DNA of 12,652 bases from Alphaproteobacteria bacterium (GTDB taxonomy: Bacteria > Pseudomonadota > Alphaproteobacteria > Rhizobiales > Xanthobacteraceae), in the NCBI GenBank assembly GCA_005884465.1, contig VAZH01000086.1, positions 1 through 12,652 on the forward strand. The letters run 5' to 3'. The notes below the pieces were generated by a model, which saw only the letters and a program-made list of their open reading frames with translations, was not told the origin of the DNA and ran no database searches. The position numbers were made by a program, and so were the translations under genes. This document shows, one piece after another, positions 4,953 to 11,469 of the stretch. Positions within the stretch are counted from its first letter, which is position 1. Each line of letters begins with the position of its first letter.

Positions 4953-7334
4953 TCAAAACCCTCCGGCGGTGAAGCTAAGGGGCTGCACCACGTCGTAGGC
5001 CGCTTTCGTCAGCGGCACGGCGTAGTTGACGGTCAGCGCGCCGAAGGGCGAGGCCCAGGTCAGCCCCACGCCGACCGACGAACGCACGATGTTGTTGTTG
5101 GCGACCTGCAACGATTGCGCGGAGCCTGGAAATGCCGTCGGCCCGCTGTAACGAAACACGCTCCCGGCATCGACGAACGCCGACGCCTTGAGGCCGTACT
5201 CTTGGGGCACGCCGGGGATATTGCTCTGCAATTCCGCTGTTGTCGCCCAGTACATGCTGCCGCCGACATTATCCGCTGTCGTGCCGGGGGCGAGGTCGCG
5301 CGGGCCGAAGCCATTCGGCGCAAATCCCCGCACCATCGTCGGGCCGCCGAAGAAGCTGTTGAGCAGCGGCACCTGCTGGCCGCCCCAGCCGGTGACGTAT
5401 CCGCCTTGCGCGCGCACCAGGCTGACCACGTCATCGTTGATCGGGTGATAGGAGCGCAGGTCTTCGGTGGTGCGCAGGAATTTCACATCGCCGCCGAGGC
5501 CGGCGAGATCCTGCTTGAGTTGTGAATTGATTCCGCTGGTCGGGTTTTTGGTATTGTCCAGCGTGTTGTAAGTGACGGCATCGCCGACGGACGAGACCAA
5601 TTGGGGACCTGCGAGCGCGGCTTGCTGGATCGGCAGCGACGGCGCCGCGGCCAGCGATGTCGGATCGAGCGTCACGTTCTGGTTATACAGGGAGTAACGG
5701 TACTGCACGCCGATCTGTTCGGTCAGCGGCATACCGAACTGCATGGTCGCGCCATAGATGTCGCTACCGTAGGACTGGTAAGGGCTCGCCTGATTCTGCC
5801 TGCCGTAGAGTTCTATCCCTACCGAAACGCGGCTGCCGAGAAAGTACGGTTCCGATGCCGACAAATCGATCCCGCGCGCGTATTGGCCGTAGGTCACGGA
5901 AGCGCTGACCGCCTTGCCCGAGCCCAAGAAATTGCGGTCACCGACCTTGACCTCGGCGAGAAGGCCATCGGTCGTCGAGTAACCTCCGGCAATCGAAAAA
6001 TCGCCGGTCGACTGCTCCACCACCTCGACATCGAGAACGACACGATCCGACACCGAGCCCGGCTGGCGCGCAATCTTGACGGTCTTGAAATAATTCAGAT
6101 TCTTGAGGCGCCGCTCGGCATGATCGATCAGCGTCTTGTTGTAGGCGTCACCTTCGGCAATATCGAATTCACGCCGGATCACGTAGTCCCGGGTACGGGT
6201 GTTGCCGTGGATTTCGATGCGTTCGATGTAGGTCCGCGGCCCCTGATCGAGCACGAAGGCGACATCGACGCGCCGCGCATCGGCGTCGCGGGTGGTGCGA
6301 GGGACGGCCTGCGCAAAGGGATAGCCGAGTTTTGCGAGTTCGATGGCGAGAACTTCGTCTGTCTTGTCCAGCACATTGCCGTCGAACATGGCGCCGGGCC
6401 GCGCAAGAAGCAGCCGCCGGAGTTTCTCGGAGTCAAGTCCCGGCACATTGCTGACGACATTGACCTCGCCGAAGTGATAGAGCGGGCCCTCGTCGATCGA
6501 AAATGTCAGCGTGAATCCTTTAATTGCAGGATCGTATTCGGCCTTGGCCGAAGTCACGCTGGCGTCCGCATAGCCCTTGCTGCGATAATAGAGCCGCAGT
6601 TGCTCGCGATCCTCCGCGACGCGGTCAGGGTCGTAGACGTCGCCGCCGGTCAGAAAGCTCAGGACATTGGTCACGGAGGTCTTTATGACCGCGGCGAGCT
6701 GCCGTTTGCCGAAAACGTGATTGCCCACGAAGTTGATCTGCCGCACCGTCGTCTTTGCCCCCTCGGTCACCACATAGACGAGATCGACGCGGTCTTCGCC
6801 GCGGCTGACGATCTGCGGCACGACATTGACGTCGCCGCGCCCGACATGCCGGTAGGCTTCGATGATGCGGCCGACGTCGGCCTGCACCACGGCGCGCTGC
6901 AGCGCCCCGCGCGGCTTGGACTGGACGACGGCTGTAAGTTCGGTATCTTTTATTTTCTTGTTGCCTTCGAACGCCACGCGGTCGAGCACGGGAGCTTCGA
7001 CGAGATGCACGATCAGCCGCTCGCCGGCGCGCTCGATCGTGACCTTGTCGAACAGACCGGTTCCCAGCAGTGCTTTCAGCGCCGCATCGCGCGCGGCGTC
7101 GTCGAACCGCCCGTCTGGCGCCGCACGGAAATACGAGCGCACCGTGTCGGCGTCGATGCGGCGATTGCCCTGCACGGTAATGGCGCCGCGCGCTTGCGCG
7201 CTGGTCTCGCGCGGTGGCGCTTCGGCTTCAGTCGCGGCGGCCGGCGCAGAAACAAGCCCGAGCGCTGCGACCAGCAGCGCGCCCGCTGCGATCGGCCGGC
7301 GGCATCGCCGGCCCCGCGCCATGCATTGGCTCAT
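4953..7334 (-). CDS. bamA: Outer-membrane protein assembly factor BamA (Omp85), apparently a second, orphan copy
   Basis: BamA inserts beta-barrel proteins into the outer membrane. Numbering from ATG 7355 (800 residues): signal peptide to about 41 (cleavage near APAAA); POTRA1 58-121 (VQGNRRIDADTVRSYF), POTRA2 122-199, POTRA3 202-290 (FVGNHVFGKRQL), POTRA4 291-372, POTRA5 374-448 (IHGNTRTRDYVIRREF); then a 16-strand-type barrel from 449 with the conserved VRGF at 675-678 and a C-terminal Phe signal (SFTAGGF). I prefer ATG 7334 (residue 8), because AGGCGGGA precedes it at proper distance while 7355 has no ribosome-binding site; 7355 remains possible. All five POTRA domains are present, so it is BamA rather than TamA or a two-partner-secretion transporter. 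The usual neighbours (rseP, lpxD, fabZ, lpxA) are absent, which suggests a paralogue. Confidence 0.93.
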   Translation of the reverse strand: MSQCMARGRRCRRPIAAGALLVAALGLVSAPAAATEAEAPPRETSAQARGAITVQGNRRIDADTVRSYFRAAPDGRFDDAARDAALKALLGTGLFDKVTIERAGERLIVHLVEAPVLDRVAFEGNKKIKDTELTAVVQSKPRGALQRAVVQADVGRIIEAYRHVGRGDVNVVPQIVSRGEDRVDLVYVVTEGAKTTVRQINFVGNHVFGKRQLAAVIKTSVTNVLSFLTGGDVYDPDRVAEDREQLRLYYRSKGYADASVTSAKAEYDPAIKGFTLTFSIDEGPLYHFGEVNVVSNVPGLDSEKLRRLLLARPGAMFDGNVLDKTDEVLAIELAKLGYPFAQAVPRTTRDADARRVDVAFVLDQGPRTYIERIEIHGNTRTRDYVIRREFDIAEGDAYNKTLIDHAERRLKNLNYFKTVKIARQPGSVSDRVVLDVEVVEQSTGDFSIAGGYSTTDGLLAEVKVGDRNFLGSGKAVSASVTYGQYARGIDLSASEPYFLGSRVSVGIELYGRQNQASPYQSYGSDIYGATMQFGMPLTEQIGVQYRYSLYNQNVTLDPTSLAAAPSLPIQQAALAGPQLVSSVGDAVTYNTLDNTKNPTSGINSQLKQDLAGLGGDVKFLRTTEDLRSYHPINDDVVSLVRAQGGYVTGWGGQQVPLLNSFFGGPTMVRGFAPNGFGPRDLAPGTTADNVGGSMYWATTAELQSNIPGVPQEYGLKASAFVDAGSVFRYSGPTAFPGSAQSLQVANNNIVRSSVGVGLTWASPFGALTVNYAVPLTKAAYDVVQPLSFTAGGF

Positions 7335-7572
7335 CACGTCCCGCCTGTCTCTCATTCGACGAGGTGCGATCGAATTGCCTGCGCGGGGCGAAAGAATGTC
7401 TGAGCTGAGGTCAGTTGCGGGCTAACTACCCGTTCGGCCGCCATAATTTCGTCGCCGCGCCGAACCGCGCGTTCCCAGAATTGTCGCATAGCCGCTTCAA
7501 ATGCTGGCTACCGGTGAGGGCGGAAAATGTTCGCGCAGCGAGCGTCGCCTGCGAGAACTCCGGGAGCATCAC

Positions 7573-8625
7573 ATGCGTTACGCAGCACTTGTCATCAGTA
7601 TGTTTTTGCTGATCCAGCCCGCAAATGCGGTCGCCACGCCGGAAATCGATCCGCGCGCGTCGCTCAGCGTGGTTCAGCAGTGGATCTACAATTATCGGGC
7701 CAAGCCCGATTACGCTCACGTCCCCGCTGCGGTGCGCGTACTGTTCCACGCGCAAAGTTTCAAGGAGCCGGAGAACTCCGGCATCTATCTCGGGTTTATC
7801 GCCGGCGCGATCGGGTCGAACCCCGCCAAAGCCGAACAGCTCGTCAATAGCTTCTTTCCGGTGCCGCCCGAGGATGAATGGGTGATCGTGCGCGCCATCG
7901 CCTATTCGGGATTGCCCGACTGGAGGAATCTATTGCGCCGGGTCGCGCCAAAGATGCCGGGGCGCCGGGTAATGATCGACAGCTATCTCGCCGGCACGCT
8001 GCCAACCCTGACCGCCATCCCGCTGGAAGAAGCAACGCCGGGGATGCTCGAGAAGTTGCGCGGCGTGTTCACAAAGAATCCTTTTGCCAAGGAGGAAAGG
8101 AAACTGAATACGTCGCTCACTTTCGCCGGCAGTCAGGATCTTTTGGATACGTTGTGGGGATATTATTTCGCGACCGGCTCCCACGCTCCGATCCTGCGCA
8201 TCATGCAGATGCTGCCCTGGAGCAAAAGCCGCGACACCGCCGACAGGCTGACGGTCGGCAGCATGGCACGCTACACGCTGGCAAGCTACGCGGTTCGCGA
8301 TGCGGGCCTGCGCGAATTTCTGCGCAGCGAGCTTGCCCGGCAACCGGCGGCGATCAAGGCGCCGCTCGCCGAGGTGATCCAGGCCGCCGATACCGTGCAA
8401 CTCGGCGCGGTGCGCAAGGATGCGCTGGCCGCCGTGGAAGAATTCAAGACCAAGGGCTCCGATAGCAGGCGCAATCTCGACTTCTGGGGCCAGGTCGGCG
8501 TCGGCGCGGTCGCACTCGGCTGCGTCTCCGCGGCGGCGCTTGGCCAGGTCGCGATCGGCATCCCCTGTGTGATCGGAGGCTCGGCGTCGCAGGGCCTGCT
8601 GTCATTCTGGGAAAAGCAGCAATGA
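7573..8625 (+). CDS. Exported protein of unknown function (350 aa)
   Basis: ATG 7573 was chosen because GGGAG lies about 7 bases upstream and a signal peptide starts there (MRYAALVISMFLLIQPANA). The 24 codons upstream of it in the same frame have neither feature. The mature protein is mostly helical, with a repeat-like organisation reminiscent of alpha-solenoid proteins (LSVVQQWIYNYRAKPDYAHV, IYLGFIAGAIGSNPAKAEQLV, ILRIMQMLPWSKSRDTADRL). The last 50 residues include a Gly/Ala-rich hydrophobic stretch (about 306-340) with two Cys, which could be a membrane anchor, and end in FWEKQQ. I recognise no catalytic motif or named family. It is divergent from bamA, with about 240 bases between starts, and is followed by a strong hairpin terminator. 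Confidence 0.8.
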   Translation: MRYAALVISMFLLIQPANAVATPEIDPRASLSVVQQWIYNYRAKPDYAHVPAAVRVLFHAQSFKEPENSGIYLGFIAGAIGSNPAKAEQLVNSFFPVPPEDEWVIVRAIAYSGLPDWRNLLRRVAPKMPGRRVMIDSYLAGTLPTLTAIPLEEATPGMLEKLRGVFTKNPFAKEERKLNTSLTFAGSQDLLDTLWGYYFATGSHAPILRIMQMLPWSKSRDTADRLTVGSMARYTLASYAVRDAGLREFLRSELARQPAAIKAPLAEVIQAADTVQLGAVRKDALAAVEEFKTKGSDSRRNLDFWGQVGVGAVALGCVSAAALGQVAIGIPCVIGGSASQGLLSFWEKQQ

Positions 8626-8743
8626 GCTGAGTTCGCAAACCGTGCAAATTCAGGGGATGCCGGCGCCCCAAGGGCCAGCATCGGCATCACGCCGCGACCG
8701 TCATTGCCATCACCGGCAATCCGCCCCGCGCGTGACAAAAGCA

Positions 8744-8771
8744 AAGGGCCCCGCGTCCCCCCGGGGCCCTT
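8744..8771. terminator. Bidirectional intrinsic terminator between convergent genes
   Basis: Perfect 10-base arms AAGGGCCCCG (8744-8753) and CGGGGCCCTT (8762-8771) enclose an 8-base loop. T-rich DNA follows on both strands (TTGTTTG on plus; TTTGCTTTTG on minus). It lies between the convergent stops at 8625 and 8839. Confidence 0.85.
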
Positions 8772-8838
8772 GTTTGTCGAAGGGATACATCCGCCCTTCA
8801 ACGCAGATTGTGGACTATTGCTGCCGGTGCTGCCGGCA

Positions 8839-9105
8839 TTAATACTGGCTGGCCGGCTTGCGCGCGTGGCCCTTCCTGGAGCCCGTGCTCATTCCGACGG
8901 TGGTGCCAGACTTCATCTTGCTGGACTTCACCCTGTGAGATTTCATCTTGTTCTGAGATTTCATCTTGGTATCGGTAGTGGCGCCCGGTCCGACGTTACC
9001 TTGGCTCGACGCGCCCGGAGCCGGCTGCATTTGCGCCGACGCGATCGCCGTCGCCCCGAACAATGAGGCGACCACGAGCGCCGAAATAGCAAGCTTGGAT
9101 CGCAT
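8839..9105 (-). CDS. Small secreted Lys/Met/Ser-rich protein (88 aa)
   Basis: ATG 9105 is preceded by AGGAGAA at good distance. Residues 1-24 are a signal peptide (LAISALVVASLFGATAIASA), cleaved before QMQPAP. The mature part has a Gly/Gln/Asn stretch (GASSQGNVGPGATTDT) and then a basic segment with three KMKS units (about residues 47-65), ending in RKGHARKPASQY. It is probably disordered and positively charged in the periplasm. It resembles small exported alphaproteobacterial proteins I recall with an N-terminal PAPGASSQGNVGP-like motif; function unknown. A possible EcfG-type promoter lies at 9145-9169. Confidence 0.8.
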   Translation of the reverse strand: MRSKLAISALVVASLFGATAIASAQMQPAPGASSQGNVGPGATTDTKMKSQNKMKSHRVKSSKMKSGTTVGMSTGSRKGHARKPASQY

Positions 9106-9144
9106 GAGAATTCTCCTGCTTTGGATAAGTGATGCGGGAGTCCA

Positions 9145-9169
9145 AACTTGCGGCGCGGATTTGGGTTCC
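9145..9169 (-). promoter_or_regulatory. Candidate EcfG-type promoter for the small secreted gene
   Basis: On the minus strand GGAAC (9169-9165) is followed after 16 bases by AGTT (9148-9145, continuing AGTTT). It lies about 40 bases upstream of ATG 9105. One -10 base deviates from the GGAAC-N16/17-CGTT consensus. Confidence 0.4.
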
Positions 9170-9312
9170 AGGTGTTAGCCGGCTTTGGCGTCGACCGCGC
9201 ACCCTCCCTTGGAACTCAACGGCTCTGGATCGCATTGTCTGGCATGAGAAAAGCGCGAAAAAGTTCAAGCCTGTTCGTCGGGAAAACGCTATGAAAACAA
9301 GGTATGATCACG

Positions 9313-9534
9313 ATGCCCCGAGAAAACGATTTGGAAGGTGCGCAAGATCAAGGCGGCAAGCATGGCGGCCAGAAGGGCATGCCGAAGCCTGAGCCTAAAC
9401 CCGCAACGAGACCTGACCCGGGTCGGAGGCATGCTCCGGATCAAGGCATCGTGCGCGATGAGCGAGGGCAGGAGCAGCCGCGGGACAAGGAGCGGGCTCA
9501 GCAAGTCAGCCGAACGGATCCCATCCGGCGATGA
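9313..9534 (+). CDS. Possible small, highly charged disordered protein (73 aa)
   Basis: The product begins MPRENDLEGAQDQGGKHGGQ and is almost entirely hydrophilic (Pro, Arg, Glu, Gln, Asp, Gly, Lys), without a hydrophobic core, signal peptide or membrane segment. An in-frame ATG also occurs at 9304. AAGG at 9299-9302 is about 10 bases from 9313 but only one base from 9304, so 9313 is preferred. Such compositions resemble stress-associated hydrophilic proteins, but a chance open frame in GC-rich DNA is a real alternative. A 33-codon frame starting at 9291 overlaps it in another phase. Confidence 0.45.
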   Translation: MPRENDLEGAQDQGGKHGGQKGMPKPEPKPATRPDPGRRHAPDQGIVRDERGQEQPRDKERAQQVSRTDPIRR

Positions 9535-9962
9535 GTCTGGTAAACCGCGCGTTGCGATTCGCCACGAGCGTCGCGAAGCACCCCGATTGGCAGCAGACTG
9601 GATTGTCGTCGCTTTCGCTCCTTCAATGGTGGTTGGCGGCACGCCGCAGGCAAATCCATGCGGGTGACAGGCCTTTGCCCTGGCGCAGCCAACGTTGGGA
9701 CGCGCCCGGCATCGCTACCGAAACGAAAATAGCGCTAAACTGCGAATTTCCCCGATTAAAACCGTTTCGGCCGGTTAGTTTGGCTTGCCGGCCGGGTTGT
9801 TCCTTGGCATACTTTCAACCTTCTCGGGTTCGGCCTGGTCGCTTTCCAGGTATGCCAGTCGTCAGGCCAAAACGCTCAGCCTCCGTCGCTATATCACCCT
9901 GTTGAGCCAGGCCCTCACGTTTGCCTTGAATGGCATTAGGGTTCCCCTATCAAAGGTACGAG
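9535..9962. other. 428-base region without a convincing gene
   Basis: An ATG at 9531 overlaps the preceding stop and opens a 124-codon plus-strand frame to 9905. Its composition (Arg, Pro, Ser, Cys, no domain) drifts like out-of-frame DNA, so I do not call it. The right half contains inverted repeats (9804-9868, 9937-9949) consistent with a structured leader upstream of the gene at 9963. No tRNA or tmRNA signature was seen. Confidence 0.5.
9804..9868 (+). other. Candidate structured RNA: three-way-junction fold with an alternative pairing
   Basis: TGGCATAC (9805-9812) pairs perfectly with GTATGCCA (9850-9857), plus a possible outer U-G pair. The 37-base interior can form two hairpins: AACC/GGTT (9817-9820 with 9827-9830) and CTGG/CCAG near 9835-9849. 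GGCCTG (9832-9837) can instead pair with CAGGCC (9863-9868), which would break up the last hairpin. The region lies upstream of the gene at 9963. This was folded by eye only; such pairings can arise by chance. Confidence 0.3.
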
Positions 9963-10148
9963 ATGAAAACTCCTACATCTGTTGCAGAGCTGCACAACAA
10001 ACTCGGGGCTCCATCGGGCGAAACCATTGAGAGCTTGCGACTGCTAACAGCCTTCCTGAAACTTGCACCCAGGCAACGATCTGAGGTCATCGCTCTGGTC
10101 GAACGCCTAGCGACCGACCCCGCAGCGGCGTCCGACCATTCGTCCTGA
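9963..10148 (+). CDS. Small helical protein (61 aa) of unknown function
   Basis: ATG 9963 has AAAGG at 9952-9956, six bases upstream; the frame's earlier start at 9930 lacks such a site. The product begins MKTPTSVAELHNKLGAPSGE. Its centre is an amphipathic helical region, LRLLTAFLKLAPRQRSEVIA followed by LVERLA, of the kind found at the ends of small regulatory proteins. No DNA-binding motif is complete, so a function cannot be assigned. A short hairpin (9937-9949) directly precedes the ribosome-binding site. Confidence 0.65.
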   Translation: MKTPTSVAELHNKLGAPSGETIESLRLLTAFLKLAPRQRSEVIALVERLATDPAAASDHSS

Positions 10149-10313
10149 CAGGAGTCACGGGCTCTTTTCCGTTGCGGGCTGCTTGGCGGCGGGGAGGCAA
10201 ACTGACGAACTGCGAGCGCGATCCGCGAATGAACCCGCGGCCTCGAGGCAACACTGCAAAAGACGCCGATCCGGAAGTGTGCTAATCCTCAGTTCAAACC
10301 GGAGGATGGCGTC

Positions 10314-10667
10314 ATGGTTGAACCCAAACTGGAAGTCCCGGCCGAATTGCGCGATTTGGCGGAAAAAACCATCGATCAGGCGGAAAAAGCATTCGGCTTG
10401 TTTTTCGATGCCGCAAGCAAATCAATAGCGTCCGTCCCGAATCCGGGAGCGGACATTTCCAAGCAGGCTTTATCGTTCACCGAGCAGAACATGAAGGCTG
10501 CGTTCGAGCATGCGCGAAGACTGGTTCACGCCACCGACCTTCAGCAGGCCATGCAAATTCAATCGGAGTTCTTGAGAAGTCAATTCACCAATGCCGGAGA
10601 ACATATGAGACAGATCACCGGCGGGGTCATGTCTGCCGCGAAGGATGCGACGAAAGGCAAATCCTGA
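10314..10667 (+). CDS. Phasin family protein (117 aa)
   Basis: Phasins coat polyhydroxyalkanoate granules and control their size and number. The whole product matches the short Phasin_2 type: a Pro-containing N-terminus (EPKLEVPAELRDLAEKTIDQ), then almost continuous amphipathic helix with AFGLFFDAASKSI, FTEQNMKAAFEHARRLVHA and LQIQSEFLRSQF-like segments, and a basic Ala/Lys end. The length is normal. GGAGG about 7 bases before ATG 10314 supports the start. No polyhydroxyalkanoate synthase or depolymerase lies in the window, so it stands alone here; several dispersed phasin copies are typical of Bradyrhizobium. An alternative is a phasin-like stress protein not bound to granules. Confidence 0.88.
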   Translation: MVEPKLEVPAELRDLAEKTIDQAEKAFGLFFDAASKSIASVPNPGADISKQALSFTEQNMKAAFEHARRLVHATDLQQAMQIQSEFLRSQFTNAGEHMRQITGGVMSAAKDATKGKS

Positions 10668-10813
10668 TGCGCCTCGCGGTGATAGACTGCCGGGGGATAA
10701 TCCATTGCCCACAAAATAGTCTTGCATGAATTTGCGCCGTGGATTTCAATTGTGCGGCAGGTCCATGACGGGCCACCGGGTGTAGCGCTCGCCGTCTGTC
10801 ATCTTTTCTGCTG

Positions 10814-10841
10814 ATCCCTGTCGGCTATCACCGGCAGGGAT
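10814..10841 (+). terminator. Intrinsic terminator downstream of the phasin
   Basis: ATCCCTGTCGG (10814-10824) and CCGGCAGGGAT (10831-10841) form an 11-base stem with one G-U pair and a 6-base loop, followed by TTGCATATTT. It lies about 146 bases after the phasin stop, between convergent genes. Confidence 0.65.
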
Positions 10842-10918
10842 TTGCATATTTCGGCCGCGCCTTTCAGCTGAACCAAAGGCTTGATGGCACCCAGGGGCTA
10901 TTTCCGCGGCAGTCCATG

Positions 10919-10954
10919 CTTCTCGCTAACGCTTTTCTTCTCGCTAACGCTTTT
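10919..10954. repeat. Exact 18-bp tandem duplication spanning a stop codon
   Basis: CTTCTCGCTAACGCTTTT occurs twice without change at 10919-10936 and 10937-10954. It covers the end of the minus-strand gene at 10944-11204. Eighteen bases equal six codons, so the stop is duplicated in frame. Confidence 0.9.
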
Positions 10955-11204
10955 TCCGGGACACGGCCCGGAGCAGGGCGCGCGCGAAGTAATCCCGCGC
11001 TACCGCGTCCAGTGCGGTCGAGATCATCTCGTCGGATTCAAGGACGCGACCCCGGCTCTCGGCCTCGAGCCGCTCGGCTTCCTGAATATAATCGACTGCA
11101 AGTTCGCGTAGGCGATGGAATTCAGCATCATCAGGAGCTGGATAGGCGGTCGCCAGCAAATCCCTGGCGCGTGCGCGAGCGCGGTCACTTCTCATTCCCG
11201 GCAT
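10944..11204 (-). CDS. Small helical hypothetical protein (86 aa)
   Basis: AGGAGG lies about 6 bases before ATG 11204, a strong ribosome-binding site; a second in-frame ATG (residue 4) is also possible. The protein begins MPGMRSDRARARARDLLATA, then has a Pro-Asp turn and two predicted helices rich in Glu, Arg, Leu and Ala (DAEFHRLRELAVDYIQEAER, then EMISTALDAVARDYFARALL). It ends in a basic SRKKR tail. There is no signal peptide or membrane segment. I do not recognise a domain. The stop codon is in an exact tandem repeat. Confidence 0.75.
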   Translation of the reverse strand: MPGMRSDRARARARDLLATAYPAPDDAEFHRLRELAVDYIQEAERLEAESRGRVLESDEMISTALDAVARDYFARALLRAVSRKKR

Positions 11205-11328
11205 GAGCGCCTCCTAAATCGCCTGCATTTTCTTAGTTGAAAGAGCGCTGCGCGGCCGCGTTGGACGAACACCGATCCGGAACTAAAAGGCCGAGCAGAA
11301 CACCATCTAAACTAATGATTTTGATTAT

Positions 11329-11342
11329 GTCCGGTTCCGGAC
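11329..11342. promoter_or_regulatory. 14-bp palindrome upstream of the 86-aa gene
   Basis: GTCCGG-TT-CCGGAC is a perfect inverted repeat in the 265-base gap between minus-strand genes, about 125 bases upstream of ATG 11204. It could be a regulator site or a small hairpin; nothing else identifies it. Confidence 0.3.
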
Positions 11343-11434
11343 AAAAGCGCCTATTTTTGAAAATTTTTCCTTGGTTCCGTTCAGGCCGCCGCGACCCCGC
11401 GAAGCACCCTGCCGCCGACCCAACGGTGCCACGA

Positions 11435-11461
11435 GGAAAGGCGGCCCGCGGCCGCCTTTCC
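11435..11461 (-). terminator. Terminator-like hairpin after the DUF1236-type gene
   Basis: GGAAAGGCGGCC (11435-11446) and GGCCGCCTTTCC (11450-11461) are perfect 12-base arms with a 3-base loop. It lies 9 bases past the stop at 11470 on the minus strand. The T-tract after the stem is poor on that strand, so termination may be partial. Confidence 0.65.
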
Positions 11462-11469
11462 CTTTATCG

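Noticed and set aside
5601..7403. 600-codon plus-strand open frame across bamA
   Set aside because: It is the antisense shadow of bamA. Its translation has no domain, while the minus strand gives a complete Omp85 protein; long shadows are expected in GC-rich genes.
9211..9236. GGAAC with CATT 17 bases on, a possible plus-strand EcfG promoter for 9313
   Set aside because: The GTT core of the -10 is missing, and the downstream gene is itself uncertain.
9531..9905. 124-codon plus-strand frame beginning at an ATGA overlap
   Set aside because: There is no clear ribosome-binding site, domain or gene-like composition; retained only as a remark on the gap.
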